A stretch of DNA of 64,000 nt, taken from Tetrapyrgos nigripes. Taxonomy: Eukaryota > Basidiomycota > Agaricomycetes > Agaricales > Campanellaceae. The position numbers and the translations under genes were made by a program. The DNA is taken from positions 186,001 through 250,000 of the forward strand of contig JAACJM010000035.1 in NCBI GenBank assembly GCA_013368315.1, read 5' to 3'. This document shows positions 1-11,056 of this stretch, in pieces (the stretch's first letter is position 1; each line of letters opens with the position of its first letter). The notes under the pieces were generated by a model. It did not search any database and was not told where the DNA came from. It worked only from the letters and a program-made list of their open reading frames with translations.

Positions 1-74
1 GATTTCTTCTTCTATGTCTTGTTTTCTCTGCTAGCTCCTTTTCTTGTCTTCTCTCCTTTCCTCATGATTCCTTT

Positions 75-644
75 TAGTGATGTGTGGGCTTGGGCTCGAA
101 GCCCTAGCCTAGCCCAAGCACAGCCCTAAAAGCCCAAGCCTGGCCCGGCCTTTGAGGAGGGCTTGAGGGCCTAAGGGCTTGGGCTTGAGTTCTGAAAGCC
201 CTGAGCCCGAAGCTCAGGCCTGGGCTTTCAACAACACCTATTGACCTGTTACTGGCCAATAAACATAGTCAATAAATAGTTGAAAATTCTTTTTTGCAGG
301 CATTCTCACCAAGTTCTCACACAATTTTACAGTTTCTCGATGTCTAACTTGCGTCTAACCATCTTCCTGGTTATCCCCATCTGTTATCCACCACTTGTTG
401 GCACCAAGGATGTCGGGTTTGAGTCAGTAAATGCTTAATGTAGGTAAGTAGTTCACTTTCTATCATACAAACCTAACTTCAGACTAATCCAACACTTTGA
501 TTGCACGACGACATCATCCTAGTCTGAGCCCAGGCTCAAAGCCCGAGCTGGCCCAAGCCTGACCCTACTTAGGGCTTAGGGCCAGGCTTGGATTCTTGGT
601 GAGCCCGAGCTCTACAAAGCCCAAGCCCGGCCTGCACATCACTA
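75..644. mobile_element. Non-autonomous hAT-like MITE
   Basis: The 570-bp segment begins TAGTGATGTG and ends CACATCACTA, which are exact inverted repeats. It is flanked by the perfect 8-bp duplication ATTCCTTT (67-74 and 645-652). An 8-bp duplication is the hAT signature. Subterminal zones (about 88-230 and 520-630) are packed with variants of GGGCTTGGGCTTG on one side and AGCCCAAGCCC on the other. It has no transposase reading frame, so it must have been moved in trans. The precise ends and duplication make the call strong; the superfamily rests on duplication length and terminal form. Confidence 0.85.
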
Positions 645-652
645 ATTCCTTT

Positions 653-1045
653 GCCTTGCTCTTCTCTGCTCTTTTTTTTCCGACCTTTTAACTTTCAATT
701 TGAGAATTTACATGTAATTGGAACAGCATAGGTATATGCTTACAGCCTTGTTTGTTTTATTTCTCATCTCAATCTTCTTCAAATCAATCATTCATGAGGC
801 TTGCTTCCCTTATTTCTCTCTTCCCTTCAAATTTGACTGAGTTTGCTCAAACATATATTACTTTTTCCTCTTCATATTCTGGTCTTTCAAATTCTTAAAT
901 TCTCTGGTCTGAACTTTACATAACGTTCCAGGCCGATGCCAAACAAATGTCTATTTAGGCTTTTGCAGCAACACTGATCTCACAGTTCACTGCCAGCATG
1001 GGTCTCCACATACTTTTTTCATTCTAGTACCTCTTGTATCAGCCA
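653..1045. other. Intergenic, nothing recognised
   Basis: AT- and pyrimidine-rich sequence between the MITE and the first solo LTR. I see no gene, repeat or RNA in it. Confidence 0.6.
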
Positions 1046-1050
1046 ACTTT

Positions 1051-1505
1051 TGTCATGAACTGCTACAGTTCTTTGTCCTCCTTCTTCTTCTACTTCATTA
1101 CTGAACCCATTTTCTGATCATTCGTCTATTGCATTTCCTAGATAAACCTTTTAAACTTTATATCATTGACTTTGAACCTTATAGAACCTGTCAAACTCTA
1201 TAATAACTGTCAATCAATCTTCTATCCTATTGATCCTATCTTTCCCCTACATTTCTCCACTTTCTCCTATGTTTCTCCTATTTCTCCTATCTTTTTCCTA
1301 TCACCTATTCATTACTCTTCTATATAAACCACTAGACATTCTAGCTAGTCCTTTAGTTCATTCACTTTGTCTCTGCTCCATACTAGTACTACGCAGTGTA
1401 GAGCCTAGTCAGCTTACTCTTGTTTCTCTATTTCTCTTCATTCTCAATCGATCTTGTTTGTGTGACTTGGGTGGTTTGCCATCGAGTGTATCAGCAACCT
1501 TGACA
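1051..1505 (+). repeat. Solo LTR, copy 1
   Basis: The 455-bp segment starts TGTCATGAACTG and ends CCTTGACA, so it has TG..CA ends with short inverted termini TGTCA/TGACA. It is flanked by the 5-bp duplication ACTTT (1046-1050 and 1506-1510). It is closely similar along its length to 2469-2988. Because each copy carries its own flanking duplication, they are two independent solo LTRs rather than the two ends of one element. A TATATAAACC box near 1320 and a pyrimidine-rich U5-like tail fit an LTR. Family (gypsy or copia) cannot be assigned without an internal region. Confidence 0.8.
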
Positions 1506-1510
1506 ACTTT

Positions 1511-2463
1511 GGCTTTAAAGGCTCTATCTCTAGGCAGATTCTCTTCTGGAACCAGCATACCTATGCCTGCTCCCAATGAGCCACTGCCAGCCAGGCTATA
1601 CACTATAAGCCAAAGCCCAATCTGCAGCCCACTTGACAGACTATCAATGGCTCAGCTTTTATTTTCTACCCTTACGCTTGGCGCATAGTGTTCTCTCATA
1701 ACCACCAGAAGTCATACCACGTATTGAAAAATCTGGGTGATGCCATTCCCCGTTTTACAGTGACAGGTTTATTCAGTGCCTGCTCCTATTCCTATTTTCT
1801 CCCCTGTGCTCATGACTTCTCTCTTGCCATTGTCTCTACTAAATGATTTTTTTTATTCACCTAGGATCGTGACACTCTGCCTACAATGCCAGCCTTCCTC
1901 GATTTTCTTGAGGGAGCCAAAAACTTGAAGAGTTATCCCTTCTATGTGCCAGCCTGCTTCTTCCTGATAGATTCAACCACCCACTGTTTGTCATTCCTGT
2001 ACTTATCAGATAACCATCGTCTCAGGATGAGAACAGAATCTCATGAATTATTTTCCTCCCCAACCTTCATGAACTCAACCTAGGCTTCTTCTCCAAAAAG
2101 AGTTACATCACTCACTTACTCTCCCATCTTTCAATTTCCCCAGAAATGAACATACACATGTGTGGAGGCGTAAGATCATAACCTAAACTGCTCCTCAATT
2201 TACTTCACATCTGGCAAATGTGCAAAGTATAACAACGTGGTTTTCAACCATCAACCTGAAGTAACAGCGATCCCGAGTCCAATGCAGTGGAGAAATTGCA
2301 AAGGTGCTCAAAGAGGTGTGTACTTCTAAAGTGAGTTACTCACATATTCAGGATGAATACATAGCTTCAAGGAAACAAGAACCATGTATGATATTCCATT
2401 GTTAGAAGAGGGATTATTACTACAAGAAGGAATAATTTACGTACCAGAGCCTGTGGCCTCGTA
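1511..2463. other. Intergenic, no supported gene
   Basis: About 950 bp between the two solo LTRs. The only open frame, about 65 codons from 1886, has no recognisable motif and no conserved splice structure. I do not call a gene here. Confidence 0.5.
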
Positions 2464-2468
2464 CTTGC

Positions 2469-2988
2469 TGTCACGAACTGCTACAGTTCTTTGCCCTCAT
2501 TCCTCTTCTACTTTATTATTGAACCCTTTCTCTGATCATTCGTCCATTGCATTTCCTTGATAAACCCTTCAACCTTATACTTCTGACTTTGAACTTTATA
2601 AAACCTGTCAAACTCTATAATAACTGTCGATCAATCTTCCCATCTTTCTTATCTCGTATCCATGCTTCCTATCTTTAAACTTGATTGATCTGATCTTCCT
2701 ATCTTTCTTAACCATATGGTACCATTCTATTTTTATTTACTTTTTTATTTACTTTTCCCATCCCTTCGCATTTCTCATATATACTCGAGATATCTTGTAA
2801 CTGATTCCCCAGTTTGTTCACTTCGTCTCTGCTCCGTACTACTACTACGCAGTGTAGAGCCTAGTCAGCCTACTCGTCTCTCTTCTCCTCTACATCTCAT
2901 TTACATCTTTCTCTCAATCTATCTGTCTATATCTGCTCTCTTAGTGTGTGACTTGGGTGGTTATTTGAGTGTATCGACAACCTTGACA
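2469..2988 (+). repeat. Solo LTR, copy 2
   Basis: This 520-bp segment starts TGTCACGAACTG and ends CCTTGACA and is a diverged copy of 1051-1505. Flanks are CTTGC (2464-2468) and CTCGC (2989-2993), a 5-bp duplication with one mismatch. A short related sequence near 49469-49510 reads GTACTTGCCACG continuously, which looks like the same target without the LTR. A copy-specific insertion around 2660-2760 makes it longer than copy 1. Confidence 0.78.
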
Positions 2989-2993
2989 CTCGC

Positions 2994-3500
2994 CACGTGT
3001 AGCATTGGCCCACATCACTTTCATATATGGTTCAAATTCAAGGGTGGGCATATCAGACATACAATCCTGTTCCAATCATGATCAGAGCTGGAGTAATGAC
3101 ACCAAGAATTAATGTCAGTATCTTGTTTTTCAATTCTATTCCTCATCTGAATACTAAAGTATATGCGAATAGTAGAGAGCTTGCGCAGAGCCACCTGCAG
3201 CCACGTGTGCGGAATGGTTGGCTCGAAATTGAATTTTGTTGAGCTGACATTTCTTGGTTAGGATGCAGTATATATCATGTGTTCCTTGCCATCAAAGCTA
3301 ACCTTGATGCAAATTTTGTATGTATATATTTTGTTCATTTGTTGAGACCTAGCCTTAGATTATGCAGGTAACATATCAGCATCACACAAAATGACATCAA
3401 GTTGTACTTAGAATATAACTTAAAGAAACCAAAGAATAGCTAGAAACATTCTAGTAGATTGTATTTCTTTTAGAACAGATCACATATATTCTGACAGAAT
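2994..3500. other. Intergenic; start resembles 49.49 kb
   Basis: The first 35 or so bases, around TTGGCCCACAT, resemble sequence near 49490. No gene is supported. A roughly 70-codon open frame from 3027 has no recognisable feature. Confidence 0.4.
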
Positions 3501-3504
3501 TGTA

Positions 3505-3672
3505 ACTGCAAGAATGATTCCAGTTCAGAGAAATATTCTACAGGTTGTAATCGGATTCTGAAGATTGTAACAGGATTGAAACTAGATTGTAACCAAAGGA
3601 ATGATTCTGGTACATAGAAATATTCTGGTGGTTGTATTGGATTCTGAGGATTGTAACCAGATTGTAACTGGA
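3505..3672. repeat. Imperfect tandem duplication, two units of about 85 bp
   Basis: Two adjacent units share GTAAC..AA.AATGATTC, AGAAATATTCT, GGTTGTA and GGATTCTGA.GATTGTAAC in the same order. They begin near 3505 and 3591. The open frames on both strands here are by-products of the repeat and are not called. Confidence 0.65.
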
Positions 3673-3945
3673 CCAATCACACTGAACAAAGCAGCGGCTC
3701 ACACCCTTGCTCCCATTTCTTACATTGATATCAATTATAAGCATCAAGATAATTATATTTCCACTACTATGGACATCAAAGTACTCTAACAATGACAATG
3801 GGTAGATGTAACAAACAACATTGATCTAGCAGTCAAATGGTGAAACAAAATGAGGATTTAAGAAGACAAAGATGGATAACAGACAAGAACTCACCACATT
3901 ATGCTCAACTTGCATCCTAGGAGGGAAAGAGAGGGTTATTAGGAT
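3673..3945. other. Intergenic, nothing recognised
   Basis: No coding or structural signal seen. Confidence 0.4.
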
Positions 3946-3947
3946 GT

Positions 3948-4112
3948 TTTGCTAGGGTTGGGTTGAGCAGGGTTGGGCAGGGTTGGGCAGGGTTGAACTG
4001 GGTTGGGTTGGACAGGATTGGGTTAGGCAGGGTTGAGCAGGGTTGAACAGGGTAGGGCTGTGCAAGGTTGGCATGCAATGGATTGGGATGGGTTGGGATG
4101 GGCAGGGTTGGA
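3948..4112. repeat. Degenerate 10-bp minisatellite, GGTTGRGCAG type
   Basis: About 165 bp of back-to-back variants of GGTTGGGCAG, GGTTGAGCAG, GGTTGAACAG and GGATGGGTTG. The composition resembles the motif-rich subterminal zones of the hAT elements elsewhere in the window, but no matching partner zone or target duplication was found, so it is called only as a repeat. Confidence 0.65.
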
Positions 4113-4844
4113 TGCTAAGTGTCTGAATTTATTGACTCATATGAGGCATTTTGCTTACTGAATCCTGACCTAGTACCACAACTTGTGCATGAGAGACTTA
4201 TCTTAATATGTACTCGTTGGGACATGAATACTGAAACATCTAGTGTCACACTAATTGCCTTGAACCTCCAGACAAGTCTCACCCTCCCATACACTCCCAT
4301 ACACAAGTTATGACATTAGGTATCTCAGAATTCATGTTCTAGTGAGTACATAGGCAAAATGTAAGTCAGTTTCCCCAGGGAAATGGAATAAATTTACAAA
4401 CTGTAAACAAGGAAAGAGTGGGTTGACAGGATTTGATTTTCACACTTGAGGGGTGACATGAGAAGGTGATGAGGTGAGATGATGAGAGCATGATATATTA
4501 TCCCAAGTAGATCAGGGATTGAGTGGGATGTGTACTATGTAGTTCCTATAGTGAGAATCAGTTGCATAGCTTTCATATTCTTGTACAAAGATGGGAAGCT
4601 AAGCAGGACACATAACGTTGCAATTACATCTGACATTTCGTTCTAATTGGTAGTGTCTGAACCCACCTTCCATATAAGCTTACAGTAGGTGAGCCAAGTG
4701 GTATATGGGAGTGAGAGGAGCAATTGAGGTCATCTGAGATGATGCAGAAAGTGTGACTCAAAGCAAGACAGAAAGTCCTGTCTAGTGTGTCTGAGTGTTG
4801 CAGTGCACTGGTACTGCTCCTTGAAGGACTAATTGGTGGCTGTG
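4113..4844. other. Intergenic, no supported gene
   Basis: About 730 bp leading to the disrupted reading frame at 4845. Short open frames on both strands at 4115-4313 mirror each other and show no motif. Confidence 0.4.
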
Positions 4845-5212
4845 ATGCTGTATGAGAGAAATCTCATGCTGAAATACTGCAAGCGCAGAGTGACTGATGC
4901 TGCTAGAGATGGATCTAACACTGATGCATTACTCAGTAATACAGCTGACCGGGGCTGGAATTTTGTAGTAATGGGACTCACCAGCATTGAAAAGCTTCTA
5001 AGTTACCACTACAGTATACAGGGACACCTGCAACAAATTTCCTCCCCAAATCCTGATTTGGAGGACGTACCTTCTCCAAGAAGTCTTTCACTGGTGTTGT
5101 TGCCTGATGTCAGTAACAACTACAGTTGGGGTGCTTCACCTTCTGGCCTAGACAATGGCTACTACAGGTCAGATCTCCTTTCAAATCTTATTGATAAAAG
5201 TACTGATGTGCC
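4845..5212 (+). pseudogene. 5' part of an ORF split by the copia element
   Basis: An open frame from ATG 4845 runs 121 codons into the GTGCC target duplication (5208-5212), where the copia LTR begins. Past the element, from 11393, the same frame continues for 25 codons to TAA 11468-11470. Removing the element and one GTGCC gives an uninterrupted 146-codon frame. The encoded piece is polar, with many Ser, Asp and Asn and no membrane segment; I do not recognise its family. It may be a whole small gene, an exon of a larger one, or part of the neighbouring Plavaka element. The frame continuity is a fact; that it was ever translated is inference. Confidence 0.45.
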
Positions 5213-5517
5213 TATGAGAATAAATGAATATAAGGACACTTGTTAAACAAGTGAGGCGACGAATACTATTGCAGCTCTAGAGGTATAGACAGTGAACTAC
5301 TAAGTATTTATACTGTTGGTTACTGTGGCTATGTGAGTCCATAAACATAACACAGTGGAGAAAAGCAGATACTATGATGTAATGTCTGATATCAGTTTGG
5401 AGTATAACAGAAAGTAGGTGGTGCATATGTGGATACAAGTGGATCATGTATACTAATGTAGTGGAGAGAAAGATATGAGTGTTTGTTGTAAGTATAGTTC
5501 AATATAGAATTCCAACA
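5213..5517 (-). repeat. Copia 3' LTR
   Basis: A 305-bp LTR. In element orientation it starts TGTTGGAATTC and ends TATTCTCATA. It matches 11057-11392 over its length except for the indel described there. Confidence 0.88.
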
Positions 5518-6237
5518 CTCCTCCTCAAACCTTTGCAAAATGTTTGGCTTTAAGAGATGGTAAAGCTTGGTTTATGCACCATTCTCTTGGGTATCCCGCG
5601 CCGAAAATTCAGCGCAAAGTAAGAAAAAAAAAGAAAAAGAGAGAGATTTCAAGAGTATTTGCGCGCATCCATACATCCTTGAAACTCAAATGCTACAGTA
5701 GTCAACTAGTACTTACCCTAGAGCTTTAGCTTCAGTATTCATGCTGAATTCCTTTGGCAATACATACACAGTAGAGGGAAAATATTCATCAGTAAATTTC
5801 AAATATATCTATAATGCTAGTATTTTCCTGTAATCAACACACATTACACATTGGTTTTTTTTTGGCTACTGTCAACAGCATGACAACCTTCTGAATAAAG
5901 CTTGTACAGACCTGATTTATTTTATTTTTTGGTCTTCCTCGCAGTAGTGCATCTGGTCCTCTGGGACCATCTTTGCCACCTTTTGGCAACCTTTTGGACA
6001 GCCTTATCATATATGTTCCTTATAAGATGATAATTACTACTTGGCATTGTTTTACACTCAAATTTCTGTAATCAGTACGGGTCCTCAATGAAGGAAAAGC
6101 GCACGAGATACGTGATTTGCACGTGCAAATGAGGGGTTTCGCGTTTGAAATCTATTAAAATCACACGCTGGCAGTCAACAGTCTATTGAAATCTCACGCT
6201 GGCAGTCAACATGGCAGTCAACGCAGCGCGAGAGCAG
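5518..6237 (-). other. Copia 3' non-coding region
   Basis: Sequence between the RNase H end and the 3' LTR. It holds a poly-A/G stretch near 5625-5645, a T-rich run near 5855, and several copies of GGCAGTCAAC at 6170-6240 that lead into the perfect palindrome at 6248-6283. No gene is supported. Confidence 0.45.
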
Positions 6238-9200
6238 TCAACTGGTACCACGGTGGCAGTCAACATGTTGACTGCCACCGTGGGAGCCCAAGTCAATGGT
6301 GCATAAACCTAAAGCTTTGGTGAAAATGTCAGCGGTCATTTTGTCAGTGGGGCAATATGAAAGTCGAATTTTGCCTTCTTCAATGACATAGTGAATAAAG
6401 TGGTAACAGATGTCGATGTGTTTGGTGCGAGCATGATAACGGTCATCCTTAGTGAGTGTGATAGCTGATTGGTTGTCCAAGTGGATAAGAATAGGATTGG
6501 TGATAGATCCAAAGATTTCAGATATGAAGTTCTGAGTCCATATGGTTTCTTTGACAGCATGAGATAGAGCAATGTATTCGGCTTCAGTAGTGGAGAGTGA
6601 GATTGTGTCTTGTCATTTAGAAGACCAAGATATAGCTCCGCTGTTAAGCATGAAGACGTAACCAGATATAGTGTGTCAGTCCTCATTAGACATTCCATCT
6701 GCATCTGAATACCCAATAATGTCTGTCTGCTTCTTTCCATAAGTCAACCAATGATCCTTTGTTGATTTGAGATAAGTGAATACATGTTGTAAAGTGTTCC
6801 AGTGTGCGATGCCTGGATTATGAGTGAATTGGGCGAGTTGTGAGACTGGATAAGCGAGATCTGGGTGTGTAGCATGATGTAAATATTGTAAAGCGCCTAA
6901 AGCTTCTCGATATGGTTTGTCGCGCATCTGGGCAATTTCTTCAACAGTAGGACTTTGTATGTGGATCGAATGGTATAGAGATGGGTTTGGTGTCGGTGAA
7001 TCCGTAATGTGTGATGATGGAGTCAATGTAGGATTGTTGTGACATTTGGAGTGTACGTTCCTTCCTGTTCCTTCATATCTCAATTCCTAGCATCCAATGT
7101 AACTCTCCTGTGTCTGTAACTTCTACCTTCTCTTTAATCTTCTTCTTTAACTTCTCCATATCTGCTATAGTGTCAGTGACCAATGTCATGTTGTCGACAT
7201 GAATGAATAGTATAATGAATGGATTGAGTTGGTAAAAGACAGCGTGATTGAAGTTAGAGCATGTAAGTCCGATGTCCTTCATGATTTCACAGAATCGTAG
7301 ATACCAACAGTGTCTGGCTTGTTTGAGTCTGTAGAGAGCTAATCGGAGACAGAGTACTTGACCAGGTTTGACACCTGCCATCTCAATGCTGGGAGGTGGT
7401 TTCATGAATATATTTTCGTTGGGATCAGTTTTGCCATAAAGGTATGCTGATTTGACATCCATTTGGTGAACTTCCATGTTATGATATGCTGCGATGGATA
7501 GAATGATGCGTCCTGATGTCATCTTGGTGACTGATGTGAATGTCTCATCTGGGAAATAGTCGACTTTTGGGATTTGGTTGTATCCACGCACAACAAGTTG
7601 TGCTTGATGTTCCTTGACCTTTCCATGTTTGTCCTTCTTCATCCTATAAACCCATTTTCCAGTGCATAGACTGGAATGAATGTTTGTTGTTCCTTATGCC
7701 TTCTCATCTCCTCTTCCATAGCTTCCTTCCATTTGGGCCAATCTGGTTGACGTTTTGCTTCCACAACTGAAAGTGGGTTGTAAGCTTCAAGTTTGGATAT
7801 AACCTGAGCAAGACTAGCGGTAAGCAAATTTGCTGATTCTAGTAATAGGTCTTCTTCCTGTGATGATTTTGGGTGTGATGGGTTCAGTAATTTCAATGAC
7901 AGGATCAACTGTATCTGACTCAGGGACCTTCTGTTCCAAATTGATGAAATCATTATCCTCCTCCTCACTGAGTTGGATTGGTTGATTGGTGAATTGGATG
8001 TTCTGTTCAACGGTGATAGATTTCTTCTTCGGCCAATAGATGAAATAGCCCTGTGACTCCTTTTCTGGTCCTAACCAATGTCCTTCAACTGCTTGATCTT
8101 CCAATTTATTGAGTTTTGGAGTGTGTTTGATGTAAACAATAGAGCTGAATGGATGCAGATCTGAGATGTCTGGGATAGTTCCAAATCGTTTTTCATATGG
8201 AGTCTTCATATCAATGGCTTTATGTGGGGTACAGTTCCAGATGTAGGCTGCATAAAGCATTGCCATGCCCCATAACCATTTCAGTAAACCTGATGAGATG
8301 AGCATAGCTCAGACAGTGTTGAGAAGCATACAATGACTTCTTTCCACAATACTGTTCTGCTCTGGTGTATCGTGAACTGTGAGTTTCCTCTCCATTCCCT
8401 TTCCTTCCAAATACTTTGTAAATTCTGCTCCTAGAAATTCTCCTCCTCAGTCAGACTGTAGGATTTTGATGATAATGTTGAATTGAGTCTTGAGGGTGGT
8501 CTGAATGATTCGTCTTTAGAGCGCAGTAGAGGGGTTTCTAGCCAATATGTGGCATCGTCGATAAGTGTGAGTGAGTACTCCTGATGATTGATAGTCCTGA
8601 CTGATGCTGGTCCCCAGACGTCCATGTGCATTCTATCTCCAAAGTTATCAGTGTGTGGAATAGTGAGATGAGCTCCTTTGGCATGCATGCATATAATGCA
8701 TTCAATCTGTTCCATTCTGTTCAGATCAAGATGTAATCCTTTAACTGCATTGTTTGTGAATAAGGTTTTGATGTATTGATAACTCTGGTGACCAGTAGTG
8801 CAATGGGCTTCATATAAGGATAGGGTGCAATTGATGACAGAATAAGCATTTTCATGCTCAATGATTTGGTAAAGCCCATGCACTTTTGGAATGTGAGCGA
8901 CGTTACAACCTTGTTTCAAGATAACCATGATTCCTCCTTCAATATGAATGATGTATCCTGTGTCATCCAATTTACCCAATGATACTAGCATATTCGGCAT
9001 GTCTGGACAATAGAGAGTGTCACGTAGGGGTAAGAAGTGGGGTTTTTCCTTCGTATCAACTGTCTCAATGTGTAGAGTGCCTTTCCCTTGGGATGAAAAT
9101 GTATCAGAGTTAGCAGCTTGGATTTGGCAAGTGGGAATGGTCTGATAGTTTTGTAATTGATCTCGGAGTGGGGACATGTGGGATGAGCATCTGGAGTCAA

Positions 9201-9474
9201 ATGGAATTGGTGGAGTATGTTCTGATGCTATGAAAGCTGCTTCTTTGGCTATGTCAGAGCAGTTGATAGTGGGGTGATCAATGGAATCTTCGATCTCCAG
9301 AATTTCAATAGCCATCCAGCTTCCTTCATCACTATCTTCTTCATTCTTTTCTCTGGCGCTACTTGCTATATCCCTTCCTTTTCCGTTCCTTTGTTGTCTA
9401 TTTTCCCCATTCTTTCTGTCCTCTCTGTAATTCCTATCATCTCGGTGTTCTTTGGCGATGTTAGCACGTTGCAT
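6238..9474 (-). pseudogene. pol: Copia pol: protease, integrase, RT, RNase H remnant
   Basis: Minus-strand frames line up as a copia polyprotein broken by frameshifts near 8.4, 8.0, 7.64, 7.08 and 6.7 kb. The order is: protease and GAG-pre-integrase region with an HCxxGH-like block (9474-8431); integrase core and C-terminus (8640-7814, including the GHWLG block); reverse transcriptase (7642-7073, with HQMDVKSAYL and LYRLKQAR); then the connection and RNase H end (7083-6238, with DNQSAITL and ARTKHIDI). The RT metal-binding motif, normally YVDD, reads HVDN, so one catalytic aspartate is lost even where the frame is open. Copia elements normally encode all of this in one long frame. Confidence 0.85.
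6248..6283. repeat. Perfect 36-bp palindrome
   Basis: CCACGGTGGCAGTCAACA is followed at once by its exact reverse complement, with no spacer. It lies at the very end of the copia pol frame and shares the GGCAGTCAAC core with tandem copies just to its left (6170-6240). It would form an 18-bp-stem cruciform or hairpin. Confidence 0.9.
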
Positions 9475-11000
9475 GTGCTTAGATGGACTATTTTTGGAGA
9501 AATGACCAAGTTCTCTGCAATTATAACAGCTAGGTTCTTCCCTTGTTTGGTTGTTGCCTTGCCAATTTCCTCCTGCTCCACCTTGGCCTCTTCCTCTGAA
9601 ATTTCCCTGACCTCTGAATGATGATCCTCCTCAGCCTTCTCTGCTGTTTCCTCTACCTCTTCCTCCTCTTCCCCTAAATCTGCCACACCCTCTGCCTCGG
9701 AAGTTGTTGTTGGAGTAGTTTGCAGATTCTTGTGATTTGTTGGAGCTAGAAGTGAAGTTCTTGCCCTGAGCTTCTGCGCGAATGGCTGTGATCAATATTT
9801 CTGGTGTCAACTTGCTTGGTTCTTCTCTGTAAACAGTGATGAGGGCTTTGACAGTGGCTTGATACATATCGGGAGTGGAAGAGATGATGGCCGATTTGAA
9901 TTGAGAATCAGGGCTAGTTTGTCCATGATAGTGATGAGATTGTTGAGGTGTTTACCAACTTTAGCTGGGTTGGTACAAGTGAGGGAGAAGAGTTGCTTTT
10001 CCAAGCTGGCTTTGGTGAGGGGGTCCTTTGCATCATAATCCTGCTTCAATGCATCCCACAACTCCTTTGATGTCGGCTTGTTCTTGTAATGCCTACAAAT
10101 AGTGTCTGGTAGTGTGCCAATAATGCCATTCAACAGGTCTTTATCCTGCTGTTGTTGTTCTGCCACTGATGTAGGTGCTGTGGTTAGATATTTATCGTAT
10201 CTGATAGATCCTGCTGCCCTCTGTACTCTCATTACCCATGTACTCCAATTAGATCTGTCCTTCTCGAGTTTCATAACTTTATCGAATGCTTTGGTTGCCT
10301 TGGACATGTCATTGTCTGAATCTGAATCTGAATCAATTGTATTGTCTGGTTTGGATGGGTTGGGATTGGGATTGGATGGTGGAGAAGGTGAGCTGGGTAG
10401 ATTAGGATGTGGATCTGGATCTGGATTTGGATCGGGATCTGGTGAATGACGTGATGGAGGATTCGATGGAGGTGGTGTTGGATCTCTTTTTGGTGGCTGT
10501 TCTGGGGCTTCTGGTACTGATGATGACAATGGTTGTAGTTCTGATGATGTGGAAGGCTGTGGTGTAGCTTCCTGTGGCTGTCCTGGAGGTGGAAATACAA
10601 GTGGATTCTTTGGCGGTGGTGCTGTGCATTCTCGATGACCATTGATAAGTGGTTCTTGTCCTCTGTTTATGTGTTGTCCCCAAGGATTTGGGTTTGCTTC
10701 TGGTGGTAATGGGATGGAGTTGTAGCAATTTGGACAGGGATGAGCTGTTTTGTTGCACTGATAAAATTCTCTGTTTTCTATGTCCCAAAAATGATCAATG
10801 TAGTTGTCGAAATTGTATACATGTGCCTGATATGCACAATGGAGATCTGGTGCTGGTGGGATGTACTGTTGTGGTCTGGGACTGCCTCTCCTAGACTGGT
10901 TTCTAGATCCTGACTGTGATCTGATTATCTGTTCAGGGTTGTCAACCCTGGGTGCTGGCGATCTGTGCCTTGAGCTGTAGCGTTGTGAGCTACTAGTCAT
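9366..11000 (-). pseudogene. gag: Copia gag with degenerate zinc knuckle
   Basis: A 397-codon frame starts at ATG 11000, 57 bp inside the 5' LTR. A Pro/Ser/Asp-rich N-terminal half (residues about 1-230) precedes a Retrotran_gag-like domain (about 235-380, with W..W and the LWDALKQDYDAKD block). A frameshift near 9.85 kb moves the sequence into a Gly/Arg-rich RGRG stretch (about 9640-9720). The nucleocapsid zinc knuckle near 9500-9540 reads CYNCRELGHFSKNS: the CX2CX4HX4C pattern keeps its first three ligands but has Ser for the last Cys. Another frame change separates it from pol. Confidence 0.8.
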
Positions 11001-11044
11001 ACAATGTCAAGAGCTGGACAATGAGATATGATTAGGCTAGGGCA

Positions 11045-11056
11045 GGGCCCATAACC
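11045..11056 (-). promoter_or_regulatory. Primer-binding site, tRNA-iMet anticodon half
   Basis: In element orientation GGTTATGGGCCC directly follows the 5' LTR. It is the exact complement of GGGCCCATAACC, the anticodon stem-loop of eukaryotic initiator tRNA-Met with its CAT anticodon. Priming from an internal, half-tRNA-iMet site is established for Drosophila copia; that the same happens here is inference from the match and the position. Confidence 0.75.

Noticed and set aside
1051..2988. The two LTRs as ends of one short retrotransposon
   Set aside because: Each copy has its own 5-bp duplication, and the DNA between has no primer site or coding sequence.
10102..10642. Frames opposite copia gag (Gly/Ser-rich plus, His/Gln-rich minus)
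   Set aside because: Shadows of the Pro/Asp repeat region in gag.
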